Below the pieces are notes generated by a model that was not told where the DNA came from, did no database searches, and saw only the letters and a program-made list of their open reading frames with translations. The translations under genes and the position numbers were made by a program. From Pseudomonadota bacterium (GTDB taxonomy: Bacteria > Pseudomonadota > Gammaproteobacteria > Burkholderiales > Burkholderiaceae_C), in assembly GCA_021848345.1 (NCBI GenBank), contig JAJZUV010000001.1, positions 62,001-126,000 on the forward strand: 64,000 nt of DNA, written 5' to 3'. This document shows positions 1 through 8,550 of the stretch, piece after piece. Position 1 is the first letter of the stretch. Each line of letters opens with the position of its first letter.

Positions 1-2
1 AG

Positions 3-2228
3 GCGGCGCATCGAGCCTGGCTGGCCGGAGCCCTGCCCGTGGCGCTCGCGCTGGCGGCCTCGGTGGCGCGCGCGCTGTGGCGCCGCCAGACCGGGGTGGA
101 CCTGCTGGCGCTGCTCGCGCTGGGCTTCGCCATCGTGCTGGGCCAGGGCCTCACCGCCGTCGTCATCGCCGTCATGCTGGCGGGCGGCAGGGTGCTGGAG
201 GACTACGCCGCGGCGCGCGCCGAGCGCGAGATGACCGCCTTGCTGCGCCAGGCGCCGCGCGGCGCACTGCGCTTCGAGCAGGGCCAGTGGCGGGAGGTGG
301 CGCTGGACGCCGTACGCCAGGCGGATCGCCTGCTGGTGCGCCATGGAGAACGCGTGCCGGTCGACGCCACGCTGCTGGGGCCGGCGCAGCTGGACGAATC
401 CACCCTGACCGGGGAGTCGCTGCCGCGCGGCCGCGAGGCCGGCGAGGGGGTGGCCAGCGGGGTGCTGAACCTGGGGCCGGCGGTCGAGGTGCTCGCCGCG
501 CGTACGGCCGCGCAAAGCACCTTCGCCGGCATCGTGCGCATGGTGCAGACGGCGCGCGCCGAACGCGGCCCCGGGGTGCGTCTGGCCGATCGCTACGCCG
601 CCTGGCTGATCCTGCTGGCGCTGGTGCTGGCCGGCATCGCGTGGGGCCTCTCGGGCGACGCCATGCGGGCGTTGGCGGTGCTGGTCGTGGCCACGCCCTG
701 TCCGTTGATCCTCGCGGTGCCGGTGGCCATGGTCTCGGGCCTGTCCAGCTGCGCGAGCCACGGCATCCTGGTCAAGGGCGGCGGCGCGCTGGAGCGCCTG
801 GCGCGTGCGGACCTGCTGTTCTTCGACAAGACGGGCACGCTCACCCAGGGCAGGCCGCGCCTGCTCGACATCGTCACCGCGCCGGGGTGGAGCGCCGACG
901 AGGTGCTGCGCATGGCGGGCGCGCTGGCGCAGGCCTCCAACCACGGGGTCGCCGAGTCCGTGGTGCTGGCCGCGCGCGAGCGCCGCCTCGAGCTGCCGAT
1001 TCCCTCGGAGGTGCGGGAAAGCCCGGGCGCCGGGGTCCACGGCAGGGTCGAGGCGTGCGGCGTGGATATCGGCAGTTTCGGGCATGTGGCGCGGGAGGCG
1101 GCGCCCCCCGCCTGGGCGCGGCCCCTGCTGGCGCGCACGGCGGCCGAGGGCTCGGCCAGCGTGTTCGTCGCCGTGGACGGTGCGCTGGCCGGGGCCATCG
1201 AGCTGGCCGACCGCATCCGCACCGAGACGCCGCGCGCGCTGCGCCTGTTGCGCGCGCAGGGCATCCGCAGGATGTTCATGCTGACCGGCGACCGCCCGGA
1301 AGTCGCGGAGGCGGTGGGCAACAGCCTGGGCGTCCTCGAGGTGCTGGCCGCGCAGCGCCCCGCGGACAAGCTCGCGGCCATCCAGCGGGCGCGCGCCGGC
1401 GCCACGGTGGTGATGGTCGGCGACGGCGTCAACGACGCCCCGGCGCTGGCGGCGGCCGACGTCGGCGTGGCCATGGGCGCGCGCGGTGCCGCGGCCTCGG
1501 CGGAGGCGGCCGACGTGGTGCTGCTGGTCGACCGCCTGGACAAGCTGGTGGATGCGCTGCGCATCGCCCGGCGCACCCGGCGCATCGCCCTGCAGAGCGT
1601 GGCGGTCGGCATGGGCCTGTCGCTGGCCGCGATGGTCGTGGCGATGCTGGGCCTGTTGCCGCCGCTGGCCGGAGCCCTGCTGCAGGAGCTGATCGACGTG
1701 GCGGCCATCGGCAATGCGCTACGCGCGCTGCGCCCGGGCGCGCTGGCCATCCGCGGCCTGCTCGCGCCGGAGGATGCCCGGCGGCTGCGCGCCGAGCATG
1801 CTCGACTGGAGCGGGTGCTGGAAGGGTTGCGCGTGGTGACCGAGGAGCTGTCGACCCTGGACGGCCCGCGCGCGCTGGCCTCGCTGCGCCGCCTGGACCA
1901 GGAGTTGAACGCCAGCCTGCTGCCGCACGAGCGCGGCGACGAGCTGGAGCTGCTGCCCCGCATCAGCCGGATGCTGGGGGGCGAGGATCCGCTGGCGCCA
2001 CTGAGCAGCAGCCACCGGGAGATCTTCCGCCTGTCGCGCCGGATCAGTCGCGGCGTGGCGGAGTTGCCTGCGCAGGGCCCCGATGCGGCGGCGCGGGTGC
2101 AATGGCAGCGCCAGCTGGTCGCGCTGGAGGCCATCGTGCGCCTGCACATGGCCCAGGAGGACGAGTTGTTCCAGGCCCTGGGCGGGGAGGGCGCCGACGC
2201 GGAACTCCCGCGGGGCGCGCGGGCCTGA
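3..2228 (+). CDS. P1B-5-type heavy-metal ATPase with C-terminal hemerythrin-like domain (5' partial)
   Basis: Membrane ATP-driven transition-metal exporter. The frame is open to the left edge, so the true start and first membrane helices lie outside; the first in-frame start codon is GTG at 39 and residues below are counted from it. Visible are an actuator-domain TGES loop (about residue 125), TPCP in the transport helix (219-222) where most P1B pumps have CPC, the phosphorylation motif DKTGT (D263) and GDGVNDAP (from 461). After the last helices, residues about 575-715 carry spaced His/Glu pairs (EHARLE, LLPHER, SSHRE, HMAQEDE) typical of a hemerythrin HHE domain. TPCP plus a C-terminal hemerythrin-like domain is the published signature of the P1B-5 subgroup (for example Sinorhizobium Nia, linked to Ni/Fe export), so Fe/Ni export is the likely role. 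The exact metal is inferred. Confidence 0.88.
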   Translation, partial: AAHRAWLAGALPVALALAASVARALWRRQTGVDLLALLALGFAIVLGQGLTAVVIAVMLAGGRVLEDYAAARAEREMTALLRQAPRGALRFEQGQWREVALDAVRQADRLLVRHGERVPVDATLLGPAQLDESTLTGESLPRGREAGEGVASGVLNLGPAVEVLAARTAAQSTFAGIVRMVQTARAERGPGVRLADRYAAWLILLALVLAGIAWGLSGDAMRALAVLVVATPCPLILAVPVAMVSGLSSCASHGILVKGGGALERLARADLLFFDKTGTLTQGRPRLLDIVTAPGWSADEVLRMAGALAQASNHGVAESVVLAARERRLELPIPSEVRESPGAGVHGRVEACGVDIGSFGHVAREAAPPAWARPLLARTAAEGSASVFVAVDGALAGAIELADRIRTETPRALRLLRAQGIRRMFMLTGDRPEVAEAVGNSLGVLEVLAAQRPADKLAAIQRARAGATVVMVGDGVNDAPALAAADVGVAMGARGAAASAEAADVVLLVDRLDKLVDALRIARRTRRIALQSVAVGMGLSLAAMVVAMLGLLPPLAGALLQELIDVAAIGNALRALRPGALAIRGLLAPEDARRLRAEHARLERVLEGLRVVTEELSTLDGPRALASLRRLDQELNASLLPHERGDELELLPRISRMLGGEDPLAPLSSSHREIFRLSRRISRGVAELPAQGPDAAARVQWQRQLVALEAIVRLHMAQEDELFQALGGEGADAELPRGARA

Positions 2229-2263
2229 GCCAAGGGCGCCCCGGGGACGCCCGCGGCAGCCGC

Positions 2264-3007
2264 TCAGCGAGCCTGCACGGGTTGCTGCAGCGCTTGGCTC
2301 AGCGCCTCGTGCACCGCCGCGGCGAGCTGGCGCCGGTCGTGCCCGCGCAGCGCCGGCAGGTAGTGCACCACCACGCGCACCGGCCCGCCCGCGGCGATCA
2401 GGCGCAGCGTGTCCATCACCGTGTCGTCGCCCACGTAGGCGGGAGCCCGGCTGGGGGCGCCGGTGGCGTCGTCCACGTAGCGCAGCAGCACCGGCTGCAC
2501 GGGGGTGTCGGCGCTGAGCGCGGCCTGGAACAGGTTGGCGTGCAGCGCCAGCACGTGGGTGCCGTCCGAGGTGGTGCCCTCGGGAAACACGCTGACCTGC
2601 TCGCCGTTGCGCAGGCACTGCGCCATGTCGTGCATCACCCGCATGGCGTCGCGCGCGCGCTCGCGCTCGATGAACAGGGTGCCGGCGCCGGCCACCAGCT
2701 TGCCGAGCACCGGCCACTGGCGCACCTCGGCCTTGGACACGAAGCGCGTCGGATGGGCGGCATTGAGCGCCATGATGTCCAGCCAGGAGACGTGGTTGAC
2801 CGCCAGCAGGCAGGCGCCCTCGTGCGGTTGGCCCACGACCTGCAGGCGGGTGCGCGCGGCGCGCAGCATGCGGCGCGACCACGCCCGGATCGCGCCGCGG
2901 CGCTGTTGCGCGCTCAGGCGCGGGAAGGCTCGCAGGCGCCACAGTCCGCGCGCCAGCTCGATGCCCAGGCGCAGCAGCATGCCGGCCAGACGCAGCCGCG
3001 GGGTCAT
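2264..3007 (-). CDS. plsC: 1-acyl-sn-glycerol-3-phosphate acyltransferase (PlsC family)
   Basis: Acylates lysophosphatidic acid at sn-2 to make phosphatidic acid at the inner membrane. The 247-residue protein has the acyltransferase catalytic box NHVSWLD (N71-H72 with D77, the NHxxxxD motif) and the substrate-binding FPEGTTS block near residue 140. The N-terminus is hydrophobic and basic, as expected for a monotopic membrane enzyme. It lies 100 nt downstream of the pyrX stop and may be the last gene of the yqgE-ruvX-pyr transcript. The gap holds two short GC hairpins (3059-3074 and 3080-3095) without a U-tract. Family assignment is firm; acyl-chain preference cannot be read. Confidence 0.88.
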   Translation of the reverse strand: MTPRLRLAGMLLRLGIELARGLWRLRAFPRLSAQQRRGAIRAWSRRMLRAARTRLQVVGQPHEGACLLAVNHVSWLDIMALNAAHPTRFVSKAEVRQWPVLGKLVAGAGTLFIERERARDAMRVMHDMAQCLRNGEQVSVFPEGTTSDGTHVLALHANLFQAALSADTPVQPVLLRYVDDATGAPSRAPAYVGDDTVMDTLRLIAAGGPVRVVVHYLPALRGHDRRQLAAAVHEALSQALQQPVQAR

Positions 3008-3107
3008 CGGGCCACCGTCGCGGCCGGGTTCATGGGACGGCCCTCCTCGCTGCGCTCGACTCCCCGGGGGGAGTGGAGCGCCGCTTCGGAGCGGCCGTGC
3101 GCGGCGC

Positions 3108-4406
3108 TCATGCCCGCGCGGCGTCGCGCTCGTGGATCACGCGCCCGTCGATGATGGTGGTGCGCACGCGTCCCAGCAACTCCACGTCGCCCAGCGGCGT
3201 GAGCTTGGCGCGGCTGCGCAGGTTCTGGGCCGTGGGACGCCAGCTCTCCTGGGGGTCCACGACGATCAGTTCCGCGGCCGCGCCGACGGCCAGGCTGGGC
3301 AGGCCCACGCCGGCGGCGGCCGCCGCGCGCGTGGTCACGCAGGCCAGCGCCCGCGGCAGTTCCAGGCGCGCGCGGCGCGCGAACTCCAGCACCGCCGGCA
3401 GCAGCAGCTCCAGCCCGGTGGCGCCCGGCGCGGCCTCGCCGAAGGGCAGGATCTTGTCGTCGCTGCCCAGCGGCGTGTGGTCCGACACCAGCGCGTCGAT
3501 GGTGCCGTCGGCCAGCGCGCCCAGCAGCGCGTCGCGGTCGGACTGCCGGCGCAGCGGCGGGTCCAGGCGCATGCGCGCGTCGAACCAGCCGATGTCCAGG
3601 TCGGTGAGCAGCAGGTTGTGCATGGATACGTCGGCGGTGACGGGCAGGCCCTCGTCCTTCGCGCTGCGCAGCAGCGCCACGCCGGCGGCGCTGGACAGGC
3701 GCCCCACGTGCACCGCGCAGCCGGTGGCGCGCACCAGCTCGAAGATGGTGTGCAGCGCGATGGTCTCGGCCGCGACCGGCACGCCGGGAAGACCCAGGCG
3801 CTGCGCGTAGGGGCCGCTGCCGGCCACGCCGCGTCCCAGATGGGCGTCCTGCGCGGGCAGCCAGACCTTGTAGCCGAAGGTGCTGGCGTACTGCATGGCG
3901 CGCAGCAGCATCTGGGTGTCGGTCACCGGCACGCCGGCCTGCGACAGGCCGATGCAGCTGGCCTTGACCAGCGAGGCCATCTCGGCCAGGCGCTCGCCCT
4001 TGAGCCCCGTGGTGAGCGCGCCCAGCGGATACACCCGCGAGCGCTTGATGCGTCGCGCGCGCCAGCGCAGCATCTCCACCAGGCTGGGCTCGTCGAGCAC
4101 GGGGTCGGTGTCGGGCGGACACACCACGCGCGTGACGCCGCCGGCACCGGCTGCCGCCAGCTCGGAGTCGAGCAGGCCCTCGGCTTCGCCGCCGGGCTCG
4201 CCGAGGCGGGCGCACAGGTCGATCAGGCCGGGCATGACCAGGCAGCCCTGGGCGTCGATCACGCGCTCGGCGCGGAAGCCGGCGGCGGCGGGGCCCACGG
4301 CATGGATGTGTTCACCGGAGATGGCGATGTCGCCGGGGTGCTGGGTGCCGCTGGCCGGGTCGACCAGCGCGCCCCCGCGCACCAGGAGGGTCTTGGGCTC
4401 GTTCAT
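3108..4406 (-). CDS. pyrX: Dihydroorotase-like PyrX (pseudo-dihydroorotase, metal site lost)
   Basis: A 432-residue amidohydrolase-fold protein, co-linear with class I dihydroorotases. The HxH metal-binding pair that follows PGLID is replaced by Cys65-Ala-Arg67, the usual histidine-rich TPHH-type block reads SMHN, and TDHAPH reads SDHTPL. In pseudomonads a catalytically dead PyrC' of this kind sits beside pyrB and is needed to assemble active aspartate transcarbamoylase. The same role is inferred here because the gene begins 8 nt after the pyrB stop. If so, a separate active pyrC must exist outside the window. The alternative, a divergent active amidohydrolase, is less likely given the lost ligands. 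Confidence 0.88.
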   Translation of the reverse strand: MNEPKTLLVRGGALVDPASGTQHPGDIAISGEHIHAVGPAAAGFRAERVIDAQGCLVMPGLIDLCARLGEPGGEAEGLLDSELAAAGAGGVTRVVCPPDTDPVLDEPSLVEMLRWRARRIKRSRVYPLGALTTGLKGERLAEMASLVKASCIGLSQAGVPVTDTQMLLRAMQYASTFGYKVWLPAQDAHLGRGVAGSGPYAQRLGLPGVPVAAETIALHTIFELVRATGCAVHVGRLSSAAGVALLRSAKDEGLPVTADVSMHNLLLTDLDIGWFDARMRLDPPLRRQSDRDALLGALADGTIDALVSDHTPLGSDDKILPFGEAAPGATGLELLLPAVLEFARRARLELPRALACVTTRAAAAAGVGLPSLAVGAAAELIVVDPQESWRPTAQNLRSRAKLTPLGDVELLGRVRTTIIDGRVIHERDAARA

Positions 4407-4414
4407 GGAGGCGC

Positions 4415-5371
4415 TCAGGCGGAGGTGTTGGCGACGATGGACAGCACGGCCATGCGCACCGCGATGCCGAAGCGCACCTGGGGCAGGATCACGCTCTGCG
4501 GCCCGTCGGCCACGGCCGAGTCGAGCTCCACGCCGCGGTTGATCGGGCCGGGGTGCATGACGATGGCATCTTCTCGCGCCAGGCGCAGGCGCTCGGGGGT
4601 CAGGCCGTACATCATGTGGAATTCGCTCGCCGAGGGCAGCAGGCCGCCGGCCATGCGTTCGTTCTGCAGGCGCAGCGCGATCACCACGTCGGCGTCGCGC
4701 AGGCCTTGCTCGATGTCATGGCACACGCGCACGCCCATGTCGCGCAGGTCGCCGGGCACCAGGGTCTTGGGACCCACCGCGCGCACCTCGGCCACACCCA
4801 GCGTGGTCAGCGCGTGGATGTCCGAGCGCGCCACCCGCGAGTGCACGATGTCGCCGACGATGGCCACCGTCAGCGCGCGGAAGTCGCGCTTGTAATGGCG
4901 GATGGTCATCATGTCCAGCAGCCCCTGCGTGGGGTGGGCATGGCGCCCGTCGCCGGCGTTGACCACGTGCACGTGCTCGGGCGTGTGCGAGGCGATCAGG
5001 AAGGGCGCGCCGCTCTGGCTGTGGCGCACGACGAAGATGTCGGCGTCCATCGCCTCCAGGTTGGCGATGGTGTCCAGCAGCGATTCGCCCTTGGCGGTGC
5101 TGGAGCGCTGGATGTCCAGATTGAACACGTCGGCCGACAGGCGCTGCGCGGCGATCTCGAAGGTGGTGCGGGTGCGCGTGGAGTTCTCGAAGAACAGGTT
5201 GAACACGCTCTTGCCGCGCAGCAGCGGGACCTTCTTGACCTCGCGCTCGCCGAAGCTCATGAAGCCCTGCGCGGTGTCCATGATGTGCAGCAGCACGTCG
5301 CGCGGCAGGCCCTCGATGGACAGCAGGTGGCGCAGTTCGCCGTGGCGGTTGAGTTGGGGATGGGCGGCCAT
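4415..5371 (-). CDS. pyrB: Aspartate carbamoyltransferase catalytic subunit
   Basis: Condenses carbamoyl phosphate with L-aspartate, the committed step of pyrimidine synthesis. The 318-residue protein has the carbamoyl-phosphate-binding motif STRTRT at residues 64-69 and, later, the HPGPINRG block typical of PyrB. Its ATG shares one base with the pyrR stop (TGATG at 5369-5373), so translation is probably coupled. Downstream, pyrX follows after 8 nt. No pyrI gene is present, which fits the PyrB-PyrX dodecamer type of ATCase rather than the enteric PyrB-PyrI type. Confidence 0.96.
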   Translation of the reverse strand: MAAHPQLNRHGELRHLLSIEGLPRDVLLHIMDTAQGFMSFGEREVKKVPLLRGKSVFNLFFENSTRTRTTFEIAAQRLSADVFNLDIQRSSTAKGESLLDTIANLEAMDADIFVVRHSQSGAPFLIASHTPEHVHVVNAGDGRHAHPTQGLLDMMTIRHYKRDFRALTVAIVGDIVHSRVARSDIHALTTLGVAEVRAVGPKTLVPGDLRDMGVRVCHDIEQGLRDADVVIALRLQNERMAGGLLPSASEFHMMYGLTPERLRLAREDAIVMHPGPINRGVELDSAVADGPQSVILPQVRFGIAVRMAVLSIVANTSA

Positions 5372-5898
5372 CAGGATTCGGACTCCAGGTACGCCAGGCG
5401 CATGGCCCGCGGCCCGGCCGCGGGGTCGCGTTCCAGCGCCAGCATGGTGCGTGGCGGCAGCTCGACGCTGGCACCCACCAGCGTGGCGCAGATCGGCAGT
5501 TCGCGCCCGCCGCGGTCGACCAGCACGGCCAGGTCGATGCGCGCGGGGCGGCCGAAGTCGTACAGCTCGTTGATCGCGGCGCGGATGGTGCGACCGGTGT
5601 AGAGCACGTCGTCGACCAGCAGGATCGAGCGCGCGTTGACGTCGAAGGGCAGTTCGGTGCGATTGCCGCTGGGGTGCAGCCCGCGGGTGCCGAAGTCGTC
5701 CCGGTGCAGGGTGGAGGAGACGACTCCGAGCGGCGTGGGCAGGGCCAGGTCCTCGTGCAGGCGCTCGGCCAGCCAGGCCCCGCCGGAGTACACCCCCACC
5801 AGCGTGGGAGGCGTGGCCTGCGCGGCCAGCCAGGCGCGCACGAGTTCGCGCAGGCGCGCGTACAGCGCCTCGGCGTCGGGAGGGGGGGAGTGGGTCAT
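5371..5898 (-). CDS. pyrR: PyrR: pyrimidine regulatory protein / uracil phosphoribosyltransferase family
   Basis: A 175-residue type I phosphoribosyltransferase. The PRPP-binding motif [16 protein letters not shown] is intact, and the GVYSGG and VSSTLHRDD blocks match PyrR. The reading frame is open farther upstream, but ATG at 5898 overlaps the ruvX stop by 4 nt and gives the family's usual length, so it is chosen. In Bacillus PyrR attenuates transcription by binding a leader RNA. Here pyrR abuts ruvX and overlaps pyrB with no leader between them, so UPRTase activity or control elsewhere is more likely. That last point is inference. Confidence 0.92.
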   Translation of the reverse strand: MTHSPPPDAEALYARLRELVRAWLAAQATPPTLVGVYSGGAWLAERLHEDLALPTPLGVVSSTLHRDDFGTRGLHPSGNRTELPFDVNARSILLVDDVLYTGRTIRAAINELYDFGRPARIDLAVLVDRGGRELPICATLVGASVELPPRTMLALERDPAAGPRAMRLAYLESES

Positions 5899-6326
5899 GG
5901 GGCGCGACTCGCGGCGGGATCTCGCAGATATTGTTCCAGAATCAGACGCGCCGATTCCGCGTCCACGTCCGAGGCGCCCGAATCCTCCGCGGCGCGCGAG
6001 GTGTAGCGCTCGTCCACCATGGCCACCGGCAGCCCGAAGCGCCCGTGCAACTGGTTGGCGAAGCGCCGCGCCTGCGCGCTGCGCTCCTGTTCGGCGCCTT
6101 GGTCGCGCGACAGCGGCAGGCCCACCACCAGACGCGAGGGCTGCCACTGCGCGAGCAGGCGGGCGATCGCCTCGAAGCGCTGCTGGCGCCGTTCGGACGC
6201 CACGCTGCACAAGGCGCTGGCGCTGCCGGTGATGGTGTTGCCCACGGCGACGCCGATCAGATGCGTGCCGAAATCGAAGCCCATGAGTATCGCCGGGTCG
6301 CCGCGCGCGACGCCTGGCTCAGGCAT
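5895..6326 (-). CDS. ruvX: Putative pre-16S rRNA nuclease / Holliday junction resolvase-like RuvX (YqgF)
   Basis: RNase H-fold nuclease of the YqgF family, implicated in 16S rRNA 5'-end maturation; Holliday-junction cleavage was proposed earlier. The 143-residue protein shows the catalytic-site blocks MGFDFGT, VVGLPL and DERYTS and the C-terminal [13 protein letters not shown] helix. It overlaps yqgE by 8 nt upstream and pyrR by 4 nt downstream, so these genes form one transcript. The yqgE-yqgF pairing is conserved across proteobacteria. The start could lie a few codons later, nearer MGFDFG, but the ATG at 6326 keeps the overlap typical of this pair. Confidence 0.92.
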   Translation of the reverse strand: MPEPGVARGDPAILMGFDFGTHLIGVAVGNTITGSASALCSVASERRQQRFEAIARLLAQWQPSRLVVGLPLSRDQGAEQERSAQARRFANQLHGRFGLPVAMVDERYTSRAAEDSGASDVDAESARLILEQYLRDPAASRAP

Positions 6327-6894
6327 GGCCGGCGGTGTTGGACAGACTCATCGCACTGATGCCCATGAGGGACATGGCGGCGTCGAAACGCTGCTCGGCC
6401 GCCACCTCGAACACGATGTTCGAGTCGGCCTCGACGGTCAGCCAGCCGTTGCGCGCGATCTCGTCCTCGAGCTGTCCGGCGCTCCAGCCGGAGTAGCCCA
6501 GGGCCACGAAAAAACGCTGGGGCCCGTCGGAGGCGGAAATATGCTCCAGCACGTCCTTCGACGTGGTCATCTGCAGCCCGCCAGCCACCTGCAGCGTCGA
6601 GGCGTAGGCGCGGTCGGTCGGGTCGTGCAGCACGAAACCGCGCTCGGTCTGCACCGGGCCGCCGTAGTACACCGTGCGCGAGGCCAGCTCGGGCTGCTCC
6701 AGCGGCAGCTCGATGCGGTCGAACAGATCCTTGAGCACGATGTCGGTGGGGCGGTTGATCACCAGCCCCAGGGCTCCGCGCGAGGAGTGCTCGCACACAT
6801 AGATCACGCTGCCGGCGAAGGACGAGTCCACCATGCCGGGCATCGCGATCAGGAACTGGTTGCTCAGGTTCGAGGCGTCGCTGCGGGGGTTCAT
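6319..6894 (-). CDS. yqgE: YqgE/AlgH family protein
   Basis: A 191-residue member of the YqgE/AlgH (DUF179) family, whose molecular function is unsettled. Recognisable blocks are the N-terminal FLIAMPGM, the central YVCEHSSRGALGLVINRPT and the later YYGGPV, plus the C-terminal SGWSAGQLE. It is the first gene of a minus-strand run yqgE-ruvX-pyrR-pyrB-pyrX. A GATAAT hexamer on the minus strand (6905-6910) lies only about 10 nt before the ATG, so if it is the -10 the transcript would be nearly leaderless. Divergent from the photolyase gene across 53 nt. Confidence 0.93.
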   Translation of the reverse strand: MNPRSDASNLSNQFLIAMPGMVDSSFAGSVIYVCEHSSRGALGLVINRPTDIVLKDLFDRIELPLEQPELASRTVYYGGPVQTERGFVLHDPTDRAYASTLQVAGGLQMTTSKDVLEHISASDGPQRFFVALGYSGWSAGQLEDEIARNGWLTVEADSNIVFEVAAEQRFDAAMSLMGISAMSLSNTAGHA

Positions 6895-6947
6895 GGCGAA
6901 ACATATTATCGTGCCGCGCCCCGTCCCGCGCGATTGCCCCCCTCGCC

Positions 6948-8522
6948 ATGGCTTCCATCCCCACTTCCACCGATCCCGGGTTCGATCTCGGATTGGTCTG
7001 GCTGCGCCGCGACCTGCGCCTGCATGACCATGCCGCGCTGCACCACGCGCTGCGCCGCTGCCGGCGCGTGCAACCGGTCTTCGTGTTCGACACCGACATC
7101 CTCGGGCCGCTGCTGGAGCAGGGCATCCGCGCCGATCGTCGGGTGTCGTTCATCCACGACAGCCTGCGCGAGCTGGACGCCGAACTGCGCCTCCACGGTG
7201 GCGCGCTGTGGGTGCTGCACGGGCGCGCGGCGGTCGAGCTGCCCGCGCTGGCGCGGCGCCTGGGGGTGCAGGCGGTGTTCGCCAACCGGGACTACGAGCC
7301 CGACGCGCAGCGCCGCGATGCCGCGGTGGCCGGGGATCTGGCCGGCACGGGCATCGAGTTCCACGCCTTCGACGACCAGGTGATGGTGCCGCCGTCGGCG
7401 CTGCGCACCGGCCAGGGGCGTCCCTACGGCGTGTTCACGCCCTACAAGAACGCCTGGCTGGCCCGCATGCGCGCGGGCGAGGGCGTCGAACTGGGCGAAC
7501 TCGCCTGTGCACTGTCGCCCGGGCGGCTGCTGGAGCCGAATGCCGGGCTGGCGGCGCTGCCCACGCCGACGCAGCTGGGTTTCGACCAGCCGGCCCTCCT
7601 GCCCGCCGGCATCGAGCCGGGCAGCCGCGGGGCACGCCGCGCCTGGCAAGCCTTCCAGGCGCGCCTGGACGATTACGCCGCGTCGCGCGATTTCCCGGCG
7701 CGCGAGGCCACCAGCGGGCTGTCGGTTCATCTGCGCTTCGGCACGCTGAGCGTGCGCGAACTGGGGCGCCACGCCTGGCGCGCCATGCAGCAGGGCAGCG
7801 CGGGTGCAGCGAGCTGGTTGTCCGAGCTGGTGTGGCGCGATTTCTATGCCCAGGTGCTGTTCCACCATCCGCAGGTGGCCCGGGGCCGTTCCTTCCGCGC
7901 GGCCTACGACCGCATCGAGTGGGACCAGGCGCCGCAGCTGTTGCAGGCCTGGTGCGAAGGCCGCACCGGCTACCCGCTGGTGGACGCGGCGATGCGCGAA
8001 CTGCTGGCCGGCGGGCGCATGCACAACCGCCTGCGCATGGTCGTGGCCAGTTTCCTGTGCAAGGACCTGGGGCTGGACTGGCGTGCCGGGGAGGCCCATT
8101 TCGCGCGCTGGCTGCTGGACTTCGACCTGGCCTCGAACAACGGCGGCTGGCAATGGGCTTCGTCCAGCGGTTGCGACGCGCAGCCATGGTTTCGGATTTT
8201 CAACCCGGTGGAGCAAAGCCGCCGCTTCGACCCCGACGGACAGTACATCCGCGCCTGGGTGCCGGAACTGGCGGCGCTGGACGCCCGCTCCATCCACGCT
8301 CCGTGGCAAGCCGATCCGGCACGACTGCGCGCCGCCGGGTTGCGCCTGGGCGAGCACTATCCCCTGCCGGTGGTGGACCACGCGCAGGCGCGCCAGCGCA
8401 CCCTGCAGCGCTACGCCGTGGTGCGCGACGACGCGCGCCAGGCGGTGCGGGCCGAGGACGCCCCGGTCGCCCGCGAGCCCGGCGGACCCGGCGGACCCGG
8501 CACGCAGGGCGGACTGTTCTAA
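6948..8522 (+). CDS. phrB: Deoxyribodipyrimidine photo-lyase (CPD photolyase, cryptochrome/photolyase family)
   Basis: Light-driven repair of cyclobutane pyrimidine dimers. The 524-residue protein has the N-terminal antenna-binding domain (LVWLRRDLRLHDHAAL near residue 20) and the C-terminal FAD domain. In the latter, TGYPLVDAAMRELLAGGRMHNRLRM and the segment from WASSSGCDAQPWFRIFNP show the conserved FAD and dimer-binding residues, including the Trp/Asn/Asp cluster. It is convergent with chpA across 28 nt. The antenna chromophore cannot be told from sequence. The proline/glycine-rich last 20 residues look like a disordered tail. Confidence 0.95.
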   Translation: MASIPTSTDPGFDLGLVWLRRDLRLHDHAALHHALRRCRRVQPVFVFDTDILGPLLEQGIRADRRVSFIHDSLRELDAELRLHGGALWVLHGRAAVELPALARRLGVQAVFANRDYEPDAQRRDAAVAGDLAGTGIEFHAFDDQVMVPPSALRTGQGRPYGVFTPYKNAWLARMRAGEGVELGELACALSPGRLLEPNAGLAALPTPTQLGFDQPALLPAGIEPGSRGARRAWQAFQARLDDYAASRDFPAREATSGLSVHLRFGTLSVRELGRHAWRAMQQGSAGAASWLSELVWRDFYAQVLFHHPQVARGRSFRAAYDRIEWDQAPQLLQAWCEGRTGYPLVDAAMRELLAGGRMHNRLRMVVASFLCKDLGLDWRAGEAHFARWLLDFDLASNNGGWQWASSSGCDAQPWFRIFNPVEQSRRFDPDGQYIRAWVPELAALDARSIHAPWQADPARLRAAGLRLGEHYPLPVVDHAQARQRTLQRYAVVRDDARQAVRAEDAPVAREPGGPGGPGTQGGLF

Positions 8523-8550
8523 GCCGCGACCCCGGCCCGGGGCCGCCGGC

